A stretch of 64,000 nt of DNA from Paralcaligenes sp. KSB-10 (lineage in GTDB: Bacteria > Pseudomonadota > Gammaproteobacteria > Burkholderiales > Burkholderiaceae_B). A program made the translations under genes and the position numbers. The notes beneath the pieces are model-generated. The model was not told the DNA's origin and did not search any database. It saw only the letters and a program-made list of their open reading frames with translations. This document shows, piece by piece, positions 46,554 through 55,108 of this stretch; the first letter of the stretch is position 1, and the number at the start of each line of letters is the position of its first letter. The DNA is taken from assembly GCF_021266465.1 (NCBI RefSeq), contig NZ_CP089848.1:3720001-3784000 (forward strand), read 5' to 3'.

Positions 46554-47477
46554 GTGTCAGTACTTCGCATAGTCAGCTACAACATTCATAAAGGCCGCTC
46601 GGCAACGGGCAGCCGCGAATCCATGGCAGACTTGCGTTTGGGGCTGTACGGCTTGCGCCCCGATTTATGTTTTCTGCAGGAAGTCCAGGGTCGCAACGAG
46701 CGCCGCTCCAGCCTCGACGCGCAGCACGAATCGCTGGGGGCGGCGCTGCGCATGAATACGGCCTATGGCTGCAATGCCGTGCGTCACCGCACCGATCACG
46801 GCAACGCGCTGCTGTCGCGCTTTCCCATCCTTAGCCAGGAAAACCAGGATATCTCCGACCATCGCCTTGAGCAGCGCGGGCTTCTGCATGTCAAGGTTGA
46901 AATCAACAACACGTCGGTGCATTGCCTGGTCGTGCACCTGGGCCTGTTTGCGGGCAGCCGGTCGCGCCAGGTGGAAGCCCTGGTGGAGCGCATCAAACGT
47001 CTGGTCCCGGCCGATGAGCCTATCCTGATTGCCGGCGACTTCAACGACTGGAACAATCGTCTGGCCCCTTTGTTCGTGCAGCAACTGGGCTTGTGCGAAG
47101 TGTTTGCCGTCGCGCCCGAGCATCCCGTCGCCGAACCGCCCAGCCTGCGTAATTCGGTCAAACGCCTGAGCAGAAGCCTGCGCAGCCTGCCCAAGCCTTT
47201 GCAATTGCCGCGATCCATGCACGAGCTAGGCATGCACGGCGTCTATACGGCGCCCTTGAACGAACTCCCCGTGGGCAAGCTGCATCAGCTAAGCATGAAC
47301 GGAGCGGCCCGTCTTGCCTTGCCTCCCCGCACCTTTCCAGCCGCATTTCCGTGGCTGCGCCTGGACCGCATCTACCAGCGCGGCTTTGCCGTGCGCAATG
47401 CCCGCGTGCTGCAGGGCGCGCCCTGGAAACAACTTTCCGACCACGCCCCCCTGTTCGCCGAACTCGAACTTCCCTGA
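46554..47477 (+). CDS. Endonuclease/exonuclease/phosphatase family protein (YbhP-like)
   Basis: About 307 residues of the EEP (DNase I-like) superfamily: LRIVSYNIHKGRS, CFLQEVQGRNER with the catalytic Glu, VHCLVVHLGLFAGSRSRQ, ILIAGDFNDWNNR and the terminal QLSDHAPLFAEL. The GTG at 46554 with GAG upstream is chosen as start; TTG 46548 is an alternative, and the open frame back to 46401 crosses the terminator. YbhP-type proteins often precede clsB, suggesting a lipid phosphodiesterase role, but activity on DNA or phosphoesters is not excluded. Confidence 0.88.
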   Translation: MSVLRIVSYNIHKGRSATGSRESMADLRLGLYGLRPDLCFLQEVQGRNERRSSLDAQHESLGAALRMNTAYGCNAVRHRTDHGNALLSRFPILSQENQDISDHRLEQRGLLHVKVEINNTSVHCLVVHLGLFAGSRSRQVEALVERIKRLVPADEPILIAGDFNDWNNRLAPLFVQQLGLCEVFAVAPEHPVAEPPSLRNSVKRLSRSLRSLPKPLQLPRSMHELGMHGVYTAPLNELPVGKLHQLSMNGAARLALPPRTFPAAFPWLRLDRIYQRGFAVRNARVLQGAPWKQLSDHAPLFAELELP

Positions 47478-47506
47478 CGCATCGCATTTGGCTTCGATTG
47501 TCGTAG

Positions 47507-47526
47507 GGGCGGCCCTGGAGCCGCCC
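47507..47526. repeat. Small GC hairpin (GGGCGGC/GCCGCCC)
   Basis: A perfect 7-bp stem around a 6-nt loop, preceded by CGTAGG as at 46413. No T-tract follows. It lies between the EEP gene and the alpha/beta hydrolase gene and may be one of a set of short dispersed palindromes. Confidence 0.5.
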
Positions 47527-47635
47527 GTGTATGGAGTTCATCTGGTATAAAAGCGTCATCGTCACAAGAACCCAATGGGCTTGCGGTCTGCCTGCGGCGG
47601 TTCCGGACTTGCCTCGACACATCAGGAACCGAAAC

Positions 47636-48502
47636 ATGAACACCAGCTTCAACCCTGTCGGTTATTCGCTCGACGAGATCGACCGCCAATACAATGCGCG
47701 GGCATCGGTGCCCGACTGCCTGCCATTTTTGAAGGAATATGCCGACTACAGCGAGCTGGCGCGGCAGCAGGTCGCGGGCAGCCTGTCGGTAGCCTATGGC
47801 GATCATCCCGATGAAACGCTGGATATTTTCCCTGCCGCCAACGCCGGCGCGCCGGTCTATGTGTTTATTCATGGTGGCTATTGGCGCGCCTTGTCCAAAG
47901 ACGACTCATCGTTCATGGCGCCCACATTTCATGCCGCGGGCGCCACCGTGGTGGCCGTCAATTATTCGCTGGCGCCGGGGGTGTCGCTGGACACGATTGT
48001 CGAGCAATGCCGCAATGCGCTGGCCTGGGTATACAAGAACATTGGTCAGTATCGGGGCGATCCGCAACGCCTGCATGTCAGCGGCAGTTCGGCCGGCGGC
48101 CATCTGACAGGCATGTTGCTGGCCCGCGATTGGCACGATGCCTTCGATGTGCCCTCGAATATAGTGCAAAGCGCCAGCCCCATCAGCGGCCTGTTCGATG
48201 TGCGTCCGCTCGTACACACGCATATCAATGCCTGGGCCAGGCTCGACAAGAAATCGGCGCTGCGCCTCAGCCCGGCAATGCATTTGCCGCAACAGGGGTG
48301 CCCTATCCTGGTGGCCTGGGGCGAATACGAAACAGCGGAATTCAAGCGTCAAAGCCAGGACTATCTGCACGGCTGGCAGGCCCAGGGGTATGAGGGGTCG
48401 GCGCTTGAGGTCGCCGGCACCAATCATTTCAATATCCTGATGGATCTGCGCAATCCGCAGTCGGCCCTGACGCGGGCGATTTTCAAGCTGATGGGTTTGT
48501 AG
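47636..48502 (+). CDS. Alpha/beta hydrolase, kynurenine-formamidase-like
   Basis: A 288-residue serine hydrolase. YVFIHGGYWRALSKDD contains the HGGYW oxyanion motif typical of AFMID-type arylformamidases, the nucleophile lies in HVSGSSAGGHLTGML, and the catalytic His is probably in VAGTNHFNILMDL. AFMID enzymes hydrolyse N-formylkynurenine, but many relatives are carbamate or ester hydrolases, and no tryptophan-catabolic gene is adjacent. ATG 47636 with AGGA upstream is preferred over the longer frame. It sits between the EEP gene and clsB, 9 bp before the latter, so it may belong to a membrane-lipid or detoxification unit. Confidence 0.85.
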   Translation: MNTSFNPVGYSLDEIDRQYNARASVPDCLPFLKEYADYSELARQQVAGSLSVAYGDHPDETLDIFPAANAGAPVYVFIHGGYWRALSKDDSSFMAPTFHAAGATVVAVNYSLAPGVSLDTIVEQCRNALAWVYKNIGQYRGDPQRLHVSGSSAGGHLTGMLLARDWHDAFDVPSNIVQSASPISGLFDVRPLVHTHINAWARLDKKSALRLSPAMHLPQQGCPILVAWGEYETAEFKRQSQDYLHGWQAQGYEGSALEVAGTNHFNILMDLRNPQSALTRAIFKLMGL

Positions 48503-48511
48503 AGCTTTCGC

Positions 48512-49741
48512 ATGCAACGCACCGAATCGCGACTGCATTGGTACGAAGGCAATCGCATCGATCTGCTGCAAAACGGTAGCCAATTCTTTCCCGCCTTGTG
48601 CCAGGCTATCGACGAGGCGCAAACCGTTGTCCATCTGGAAACGTATATTTTCAATCTGGACCGCAGTGGCTTGGCCATACTCGATCATCTGCAACAGGCC
48701 TGCGCACGCGGCGTCAAGGTAAGAGTTGTGGTCGATGGCTTTGGCAGCTACGCGCATGCGCAGGCAATCGGCGAGCGGCTTGCCGCCATGGGCGCGCAGT
48801 ATCGTGTATACAACCCCGAGCCTCAAGGCGTCGGACGCGTCGTGTTCAGTGCCAGGCGCCTGCGACGCCTGCACCGCAAAGTAACCGTGGTCGATGAGCG
48901 GATTGCCTTCGTGGGCGGCATCAATATTCTGGACGATCTGGAAGATGTTCCCAACGATGGCATGGGCCCCAGGCCGCGTTTCGACTTTGCCGTGCGCGTG
49001 CAAGGGCCGCTTGTGCCGGAAATCACCGCGACCCAGAACAGCCTGTGGCTGCGCGTGGGATGGCGTCATCGCAGTGACTGGGCCAATGTGTCCGCGCGCC
49101 TGGCCAATTGGCGCGCTGTGCTCCTGAAGCGCCGCCTGGAAAAATCGACACGCTACGAATCGGGTATGCGGGCCGCTCTGGTATTGCGCGATAACGTCCG
49201 CTTCCGCCAGACGATTGAAAATGTGTACCTGTATGCAATCGATCACGCCATCGAAAATGTGGTGATTGCCAACGCGTATTTTTTCCCTGGCCGCCGATTG
49301 CGCCACGCGCTTGAACATGCCGCGGCGCGCGGGGTGCGTGTACGCCTGTTGCTGCAGGGCCGGTCCGAATATCCCATGCAGCACCGTGCCACGCGGTTCA
49401 TGTACGGAAAACTGCTCGATGACGGCATCGAGATCTACGAATACCTGCCCAGCTACCTGCACGCCAAAGTGGCTGTCATCGATGCTCGTGCAACTGTCGG
49501 CTCGTCCAACCTGGATCCTTTCAGCCTGCTGCTGGCGCGCGAGGCCAACGTGTTTGTCGACAATGCGGATTTTGCCTCCAGCCTGAATGCGGCGCTGGCG
49601 GCGGTCATGCAAAACGATGCAAGGCGCGTGACCGACACTTTTTTGCAAAAGCTCTCGATGCTTGACCGATGGGTGGACGCAGCCTCGTATCTGCTGCTGC
49701 GCATCGCCGTCGCCCTGACCGGGAAGTCGTCCATGTATTGA
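48512..49741 (+). CDS. clsB: Cardiolipin synthase B (phospholipase D family)
   Basis: A 409-residue phospholipase-D superfamily protein with two HKD motifs: LHRKVTVVDERIAFVGGIN (near residue 115) and LHAKVAVIDARATVGSSNLD (near residue 320). ClsB condenses phosphatidylglycerol with another glycerophospholipid to form cardiolipin at the inner membrane. The absence of N-terminal transmembrane helices and the ~400-residue size separate ClsB from ClsA. The EEP gene two genes upstream matches the ybhP-clsB pairing of E. coli. Confidence 0.92.
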   Translation: MQRTESRLHWYEGNRIDLLQNGSQFFPALCQAIDEAQTVVHLETYIFNLDRSGLAILDHLQQACARGVKVRVVVDGFGSYAHAQAIGERLAAMGAQYRVYNPEPQGVGRVVFSARRLRRLHRKVTVVDERIAFVGGINILDDLEDVPNDGMGPRPRFDFAVRVQGPLVPEITATQNSLWLRVGWRHRSDWANVSARLANWRAVLLKRRLEKSTRYESGMRAALVLRDNVRFRQTIENVYLYAIDHAIENVVIANAYFFPGRRLRHALEHAAARGVRVRLLLQGRSEYPMQHRATRFMYGKLLDDGIEIYEYLPSYLHAKVAVIDARATVGSSNLDPFSLLLAREANVFVDNADFASSLNAALAAVMQNDARRVTDTFLQKLSMLDRWVDAASYLLLRIAVALTGKSSMY

Positions 49742-49794
49742 TGGGCGGCGTTTGGCGAATGCCTTGGTGCTTCACGGGTGGCCGTCCTCGTGCA

Positions 49795-49808
49795 AACGTC
49801 GCGACGTT
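49795..49808. repeat. 14-bp perfect palindrome between convergent clsB and leuB
   Basis: AACGTCGCGACGTT is its own reverse complement. It sits in the 103-bp gap between two convergent genes, inside the wider imperfect repeat GTGCAAACGTC/GACGTTCCAC. It may serve as a termination hairpin; no T-run follows. Confidence 0.4.
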
Positions 49809-49844
49809 CCACAAAGGGTGGCCGCGAGCCCACCTCTACACAAA

Positions 49845-50915
49845 TCAGCGGCCTAGCGCGGCAACCACGGCGTCGCCCATTTCCGATGTGCCTACGCGCT
49901 TGCATCCGGGCTGGGCGATGTCGCCGGTGCGGTAGCCATCGGCCAGCACCGCCCGCACCGCGCGCTGGACGCGATCGGCGTTGTCGGCCTGGTTGAAGGA
50001 GTATCTCAGCATCATGCCCATGGAAAGAATCGACGCAAGCGGGTTGGCCAGATTGCGGCCGGCAATATCGGGCGCCGTGCCGTGCACTGGTTCGTACAGC
50101 CCTTTGTGATCGAGCGCCAGCGATGCCGACGGCAGCATGCCGATCGAGCCGGTGAGCATGGCTGCCTCATCCGAAAGAATATCACCGAAAATATTGCCCG
50201 TTACAATCACGTCGAACTGCTTGGGCGCTCGCATCAGCATCATGGCCGCGGCATCCACGAACATGTGTGTAAGCTCCACATCGGGGTATTGCTTGCCGAC
50301 GTTTGTCACGACCTCGCGCCACAATTGCATGGTTTCCAGAACATTTGCCTTGTCTACAGAACAGACTTTGTGGCGGCGCTGGCGCGCGGTTCGAAACGCA
50401 ACATGCGCAATCCGTTCGATTTCAGATTCCGAATAGCGCATGGTGTTATAGCCTTCGCGTTCGCCCGAAGCCGTGGTGGAGATGCCCCGAGGCTCGCCGA
50501 AATAAACGTCGCCGGTCAGCTCGCGCATGATCAGCAAGTCGAGCCCTTCCACAATCTCCGGCCTCAGTGTTGATGCGCCGATTAGCTCCGGAAACAGGAA
50601 CGCCGGCCGGAAATTGGCGAACAGGCCCAGCTCTTTGCGCAGGCGCAGCAAGCTGGCACCTGGGCGCATTGCATAAGGGATGACTTCATCGCCAGGCATG
50701 CCGGCGGCGCCAAACAGAATAGCGTCGGCTTTGCGCGCGATTTCTGATGTTTTGGCCGGCAGAGGGTCGCCGGCGGCCTCGATGCCGGCGGCGCCGATGG
50801 GCGCATCGATAAGCTCCAGTGCCGTGTTCTTGCCCAGCACGGCATGCAATACCTTGACGGCTTCGGCCGTGACTTCTTTACCGATGCCATCACCAGGCAA
50901 GACTGCGATTTTCAT
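49845..50915 (-). CDS. leuB: 3-isopropylmalate dehydrogenase
   Basis: A 356-residue enzyme that oxidatively decarboxylates 3-isopropylmalate to 2-oxoisocaproate in leucine synthesis. It shows [20 protein letters not shown], the LeuB-type [35 protein letters not shown] with the catalytic Lys, [20 protein letters not shown] and [14 protein letters not shown]. It is the last gene of a Bug-leuC-leuD-leuB unit on the minus strand, 47 bp after leuD. There is no leuA nearby. Given the receptor gene upstream, the set may be a second, catabolic copy. Confidence 0.93.
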   Translation of the reverse strand: MKIAVLPGDGIGKEVTAEAVKVLHAVLGKNTALELIDAPIGAAGIEAAGDPLPAKTSEIARKADAILFGAAGMPGDEVIPYAMRPGASLLRLRKELGLFANFRPAFLFPELIGASTLRPEIVEGLDLLIMRELTGDVYFGEPRGISTTASGEREGYNTMRYSESEIERIAHVAFRTARQRRHKVCSVDKANVLETMQLWREVVTNVGKQYPDVELTHMFVDAAAMMLMRAPKQFDVIVTGNIFGDILSDEAAMLTGSIGMLPSASLALDHKGLYEPVHGTAPDIAGRNLANPLASILSMGMMLRYSFNQADNADRVQRAVRAVLADGYRTGDIAQPGCKRVGTSEMGDAVVAALGR

Positions 50916-50962
50916 TCAATAATCCTCGACAATAAAAGAGAAGCCGGCCGTATGCGCGATTT

Positions 50963-51559
50963 CTAGATGTTTGCGGCATGCCGCCGTTCGAAAGCGGTAA
51001 TGTGATCCGCGTTTTGCAGGGTGTAGTCAATTTCGTTCAAGCCTTCGATCAGGCATTTTTTGGAAAACGCATCGATCTGGAATGCGTGTATCGATCCGTC
51101 GGCCGCGGTGACGATCTGCGACGGAAGATCAATAACGACGCGCATGCCCGGCACTGCCTGGGCCTTTTCCAGCAGCATTGCTGTCGCCTCGGCGGGCAGT
51201 ACGATCGGCAGCAGTCCATTTTTGAGTGCATTGGAAAAGAAGATATCCCCGAAACTGGGCGCGATCACCGCGCGAAAACCGTAATCGTGCAAAGCCCATA
51301 CCGCATGCTCGCGCGACGAACCGCAACCGAAGTTGCTCTGCGCAACCACGACACGCGCCTGGCGGTAGGGCGGCTGATTCAGGATGAAGCCGGAAATCTC
51401 CCGCCCTTGTTTGTCGAAACGCAAATCGCGAAACAGGAACTGGCCGAAATCGTCCGAACGCGGCTTTTGCAAATACCGGGCGGGCACGATCTGGTCTGTA
51501 TCGACATTCGAGCGCGGGATAGGCAAGGCCACGGCATCCAGATGCAGGAAGGGTTCCAT
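50963..51559 (-). CDS. leuD: 3-isopropylmalate dehydratase small subunit
   Basis: A 198-residue LeuD swivelling domain that completes the aconitase-type active site of LeuC. Key segments are IPRSNVDTDQIVPARYLQKP near the N-terminus and QSNFGCGSSREHAVWALHDYG. ATG 51559 begins MEPFLHLDAVALPI with a ribosome binding site (GAAAGAGGC region) and lies 2 nt after the leuC stop. The frame is open further upstream through leuC, which is not coding. Confidence 0.94.
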   Translation of the reverse strand: MEPFLHLDAVALPIPRSNVDTDQIVPARYLQKPRSDDFGQFLFRDLRFDKQGREISGFILNQPPYRQARVVVAQSNFGCGSSREHAVWALHDYGFRAVIAPSFGDIFFSNALKNGLLPIVLPAEATAMLLEKAQAVPGMRVVIDLPSQIVTAADGSIHAFQIDAFSKKCLIEGLNEIDYTLQNADHITAFERRHAANI

Positions 51560-51561
51560 TT

Positions 51562-52986
51562 TCAGCCTCTTTCCATGAGTTGCCGAACATCGGTCAGGTG
51601 GCCGGTGACGGCCGCCGCCGCCGCCATGGCGGGGCTCATCAGGTGGGTGCGTGAACCTGGCCCCTGGCGCCCGACGAAGTTGCGGTTCGAGGTTGATGCG
51701 CAGCGTTTTTGCGGCCCGACGTGATCGCCGTTTGTAGCCAGGCACATCGAGCAGCCCGCATAACGCCAGTCGAAGCCAGCATCGATAAATATTTTATCCA
51801 GGCCTTCCTGCTCGGCCTGTAGTTTGACTAGATTGGAGCCGGGTACCACCCAGGCCTGGACGCCGTTCGCGATATGGCGTCCCTTTGCAACCACGGCTGC
51901 GCTGCGCAAATCTTCGATACGGCCGTTCGTGCACGATCCAATGAACACCTGGTCGACGAAAATATCGGTCAATAGCATGCCGGGCTCCAGGCCCATATAG
52001 GCAAGCGTGCTGTTCATTGCGGCCTGGCTGTCGGCATTTGAGGCCAGCGACGGGTCCGGCACGCGCCCCGAAATCGGCAGCGCGTCTTCGGGGCTATTGC
52101 CCCAGGTGACCATGGGCACGATCTCGTCGGCCCGCATGCGCACTTCCTGGTCGAACTCCGCTCCAGGGTCGCTTGCCAACCCGCGCCACCGGGCAAGCGA
52201 TGTGTCCCAGTCGGTGCCCGACGGAGCGAAGGGGCGTCCCGCCAGCCATGTGAAGGTGGTGTCGTCGGGCGCAATCATGCCGGCCCGCGCGCCGGCTTCG
52301 ATCGACATATTGCAGACGGTCAGCCGCCCTTCCATCGACAGAGCGGTAATGGCCGATCCCGCGTATTCGATAATGTGGCCGGTGGCACCGGCGGCGCCTA
52401 TGCGACTGATAATGGCGAGAATAATGTCTTTTGCGCTAACGCCTTCTTTGATCCGGCCATCGATCGTGACGCGGATTGTCCCGGGCTTGCGTTGCCAGAT
52501 CGATTGCGTTGCCAGCACGTGCGCCACTTCGGAAGCGCCAATGCCAAAGGCCAAGGCGCCTAGGGCTCCGTGCGTGGACGTATGGCTGTCGCCGCAGACG
52601 ATCAGAGAGCCGGGCAGGCTCAGGCCCTGTTCCGGCCCGACAACATGCACTATTCCCTGGCGTGGGTCTTCAAGGCCGAAGAACCGGATCCCCGCCTTTG
52701 CGGTGTCGTTCTTCAATGCATTGACCATGGCGCGCTTTTCCGGATCGGCCACGCTATTCAGATCGCGGTTGCCGGTTGGCACATAGTGATCGGGCGTTGC
52801 GAACGTGCGCTGCGGAGATCGCGGCGCACGTCGCTGCTGGCGCAGCATCTCGAACGCGGGCGCCGAGCCGTCCTGCACCATATGGCGGTCGACGTACAGC
52901 AGGCTCTGGCCGTCTTCGCGACGCAAAATCTGATGGCGCGACCAGATCTTTTCAAAGAGGGTGCGAGGCGCGGATTCGTTGGACAT
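51562..52986 (-). CDS. leuC: 3-isopropylmalate dehydratase large subunit
   Basis: A 474-residue aconitase-family subunit that isomerises 2-isopropylmalate to 3-isopropylmalate. The [4Fe-4S] ligands are the Cys in FIGSCTNGRIEDL and the CxxC in YAGCSMCLATNGDHVG; VCGDSHTSTHGALGALAFGIG is also intact. The N-terminal part has a slightly unusual loop, QDGSAPAFEMLRQQRRAP, where standard LeuC has a shorter stretch, which suggests a paralogue distinct from the biosynthetic enzyme. It follows a Bug receptor gene by 32 bp. Confidence 0.94.
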   Translation of the reverse strand: MSNESAPRTLFEKIWSRHQILRREDGQSLLYVDRHMVQDGSAPAFEMLRQQRRAPRSPQRTFATPDHYVPTGNRDLNSVADPEKRAMVNALKNDTAKAGIRFFGLEDPRQGIVHVVGPEQGLSLPGSLIVCGDSHTSTHGALGALAFGIGASEVAHVLATQSIWQRKPGTIRVTIDGRIKEGVSAKDIILAIISRIGAAGATGHIIEYAGSAITALSMEGRLTVCNMSIEAGARAGMIAPDDTTFTWLAGRPFAPSGTDWDTSLARWRGLASDPGAEFDQEVRMRADEIVPMVTWGNSPEDALPISGRVPDPSLASNADSQAAMNSTLAYMGLEPGMLLTDIFVDQVFIGSCTNGRIEDLRSAAVVAKGRHIANGVQAWVVPGSNLVKLQAEQEGLDKIFIDAGFDWRYAGCSMCLATNGDHVGPQKRCASTSNRNFVGRQGPGSRTHLMSPAMAAAAAVTGHLTDVRQLMERG

Positions 52987-53018
52987 GGCTTCTACATTAA
53001 GGTTATGTCGGATCGGAT

Positions 53019-53984
53019 TCAGTCGAGCTTGGCGCCGGACAATTCCACAATGGTCTTGTAGCGTTTCATTTCCGATGCGATGAAGGCGCCGAAATCTTCC
53101 GGCGTGCCGCCACCCATTTCGGCACCATAATCGGCCATGCGCGCCCGCAGCTTCTGGTCTGTTTTCAGCATATCGTTGACCTCATGATTGATCCGCTCAA
53201 TGATGGGCCGGGGCGTTCCGGCCGGCGCCATCAGGCCGTACCACGACGATGCGTATATTGGCAGGCCCAGCTCCTTGAAGGTGGGCACGTTGGGCAGCGC
53301 GGGGTTGCGGTCCTTCGAGGCCACCGCCAGCGCGCGCAATTTGCCGCTGGAGATCAAAGGCAGGCAGGTCGTGGTGTCGAGCATGAGCGAGATCTGGCTG
53401 GCCATCAGGCCGGCCTCGGCGGGAGAGGTGCCTTTGTAGGGCACATGGACCATCTTTATCTTGGCGGCGGCCATGAACTGCACGGCAGCCAGATGCTGTG
53501 ACGATCCGACGCCGCCCGAACCGTAGTTCAGCTTATCGGGGTTGGCCTTGGCATAGGCGACGACATCCTGCATGGTCTTGAATGGCGACGATGCCGGCAC
53601 CACCAGGATATTGGGGACCGAAGATACAAAGACAATGGGGTCGAAATCCTTGATGGGATCGAAGCCCAGGTTTGAATACAGGTACTTGTTGACGGCATTG
53701 GGGCTGATTGAACCCATCAATAGGTTGTAGCCGTCCGGCTCGGCGCGGGCAGCCATGGCGGTGCCTATATTGCCGCCTGCGCCGGCCCGGTTGTCCACTA
53801 TCACAGCCTGCCCCAGGCGCTGGGCCAAGGGGTCGGCGATGAAGCGGCCCATCGTGTCCACGCCGCCGCCCGGAGGCCAGGGCAGGAACATGTGGATGGC
53901 GTGATTGGGGTAGGGCTGGGCGGCCTGTGCCATGCCGGCACAGGCAAGCAGCATCCCGGCCAGCCAAATATGCATTTTCTTCAT
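53019..53984 (-). CDS. Bug-family periplasmic solute receptor (TctC-like)
   Basis: A 321-residue receptor with signal peptide MKKMHIWLAGMLLACAGMAQ then YPNHAIHMFLPWPPGGGVDT and VDNRAGAGGNIGTAMAARA. It is the first gene of the Bug-leuC-D-B unit, with a divergent LysR 119 bp upstream. In Bug families this placement usually marks the imported substrate of the enzymes behind it, here suggesting an alkyl-malate or similar diacid. Confidence 0.92.
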   Translation of the reverse strand: MKKMHIWLAGMLLACAGMAQAAQPYPNHAIHMFLPWPPGGGVDTMGRFIADPLAQRLGQAVIVDNRAGAGGNIGTAMAARAEPDGYNLLMGSISPNAVNKYLYSNLGFDPIKDFDPIVFVSSVPNILVVPASSPFKTMQDVVAYAKANPDKLNYGSGGVGSSQHLAAVQFMAAAKIKMVHVPYKGTSPAEAGLMASQISLMLDTTTCLPLISSGKLRALAVASKDRNPALPNVPTFKELGLPIYASSWYGLMAPAGTPRPIIERINHEVNDMLKTDQKLRARMADYGAEMGGGTPEDFGAFIASEMKRYKTIVELSGAKLD

Positions 53985-54071
53985 GACGATTGTCTCCTTT
54001 ATGGATCTAGTTCTGTACGGCCATTCTTGAATAAAAATGAAACGCTGGCAAACACAATTAAGGCATAATAG

Positions 54072-54090
54072 GTATGATTAAAAGTCATAC
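54072..54090. promoter_or_regulatory. Putative LysR-type operator between the Bug-leuCDB unit and its LysR gene
   Basis: GTATGA (54072-54077) and TCATAC (54085-54090) form a perfect 6-bp inverted repeat around a 7-nt spacer. It lies 88 bp from the Bug start and 14 bp before the preferred LysR start at 54104. If this is the operator, the alternative start ATG 54074 inside it is unlikely. Confidence 0.5.
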
Positions 54091-54103
54091 GGTGTCGTGC
54101 TCT

Positions 54104-55018
54104 ATGTCGCGTCGATTGCCCCCCTTGAATGCCTTGCGTGCTTTTGAAGCCTCCGCGCGCAATGCCAGCTTTACACGCGCGGCCCAGGAATTATTTGTGA
54201 CCCAGGGAGCGGTCAGCCGTCATGTGGCCGCGCTCGAAGATTGGTTGAAGGTCAAATTGTTCGACCGTGGGCGCTACGGCATCGAGCTTACGGCCCAGGG
54301 CCATGTTTATTTCCGCACGGTCAAGAATGCGTTGGACCAGATCGAGTACGGTACCCAGCAATTGCGGCAAAGCCCCGACGAGAATCGGCTTCGCATCAAG
54401 CTCCCTCCCACGTTCGCGATTCGCTGGCTGATGCCGCGGCTGGCCAGGTTTCACGCGTTGCACTCGGGAATCGATGTACAGATCACGACCTCGCACCAGC
54501 GCGCCGATTTCGACCGCGAGGATGTGGATGTCAGCATTCATTCCGAAGCCTCTCCGCCCACGGATGCCAATTCAAAATACCTGTACCTGTTTGGGGAAAC
54601 CTTGCTGCCTGTCTGCGCACCCGGACTACTGGCGCGTGACCCGCCCTTGTCCAGGCCCGAAGATTTGGCGAACCAGGTGCTGCTGTGCTCCATGAACCGC
54701 CCGATGGATTGGCCCACATGGCTGGCCGCCGCGGGGGTCGAGCAGGTGGACGGCAATAGCGGTTTGAAGTTCGAGAATGCCGCGCTGGCGTATCAGGCCG
54801 CAACCGACCAGTTGGGCGTGATGGTGGCTCATTTGGCTTTCGTCAACGACGACCTGCTGGCCGGTCGCCTGGTAGCGCCCTTCAGCCTGAGGGTGGAAAC
54901 GTCGGGAGCTTATTTCCTGGCGTATCGTGCGGGAACTCCAACGCCGCCGCGCATCAAAGTATTCGAAGACTGGATTCTTGGCGAAGCTGCCGCCATGAGC
55001 AGTCGGCTCGCACGGTAG
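54104..55018 (+). CDS. LysR-type transcriptional regulator (GcvA-like)
   Basis: A 304-residue LysR protein starting MSRRLPPLNALRAFEASARN, the usual opening of the GcvA subgroup. The helix-turn-helix includes ASFTRAAQELFVTQGAVSRHVAALE, and the effector domain begins near residue 95. ATG 54074 is in frame 30 nt earlier but falls inside a palindrome and lacks family support. Divergent orientation makes it the likely regulator of the Bug-leuC-D-B genes. Confidence 0.9.
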   Translation: MSRRLPPLNALRAFEASARNASFTRAAQELFVTQGAVSRHVAALEDWLKVKLFDRGRYGIELTAQGHVYFRTVKNALDQIEYGTQQLRQSPDENRLRIKLPPTFAIRWLMPRLARFHALHSGIDVQITTSHQRADFDREDVDVSIHSEASPPTDANSKYLYLFGETLLPVCAPGLLARDPPLSRPEDLANQVLLCSMNRPMDWPTWLAAAGVEQVDGNSGLKFENAALAYQAATDQLGVMVAHLAFVNDDLLAGRLVAPFSLRVETSGAYFLAYRAGTPTPPRIKVFEDWILGEAAAMSSRLAR

Positions 55019-55057
55019 GCCGTACTCCACCCTCGTGCGAATGCCGCGATGTGTCCC

Positions 55058-55078
55058 GGGCGGGCACGAGGCCCGCCC
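55058..55078. terminator. GC hairpin between convergent LysR genes
   Basis: GGGCGGGC (55058-55065) and GCCCGCCC (55071-55078) form a perfect 8-bp stem with a 5-nt loop in the 90-bp gap between two convergent LysR genes. The right flank CCTACGG is the inverse of the CCGTAGG-type flank of the hairpins at 46413 and 47503. No T-tract follows. Confidence 0.45.
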
Positions 55079-55108
55079 CTACGGATGGGGCGCCGCGCGC
55101 ACGATCCG

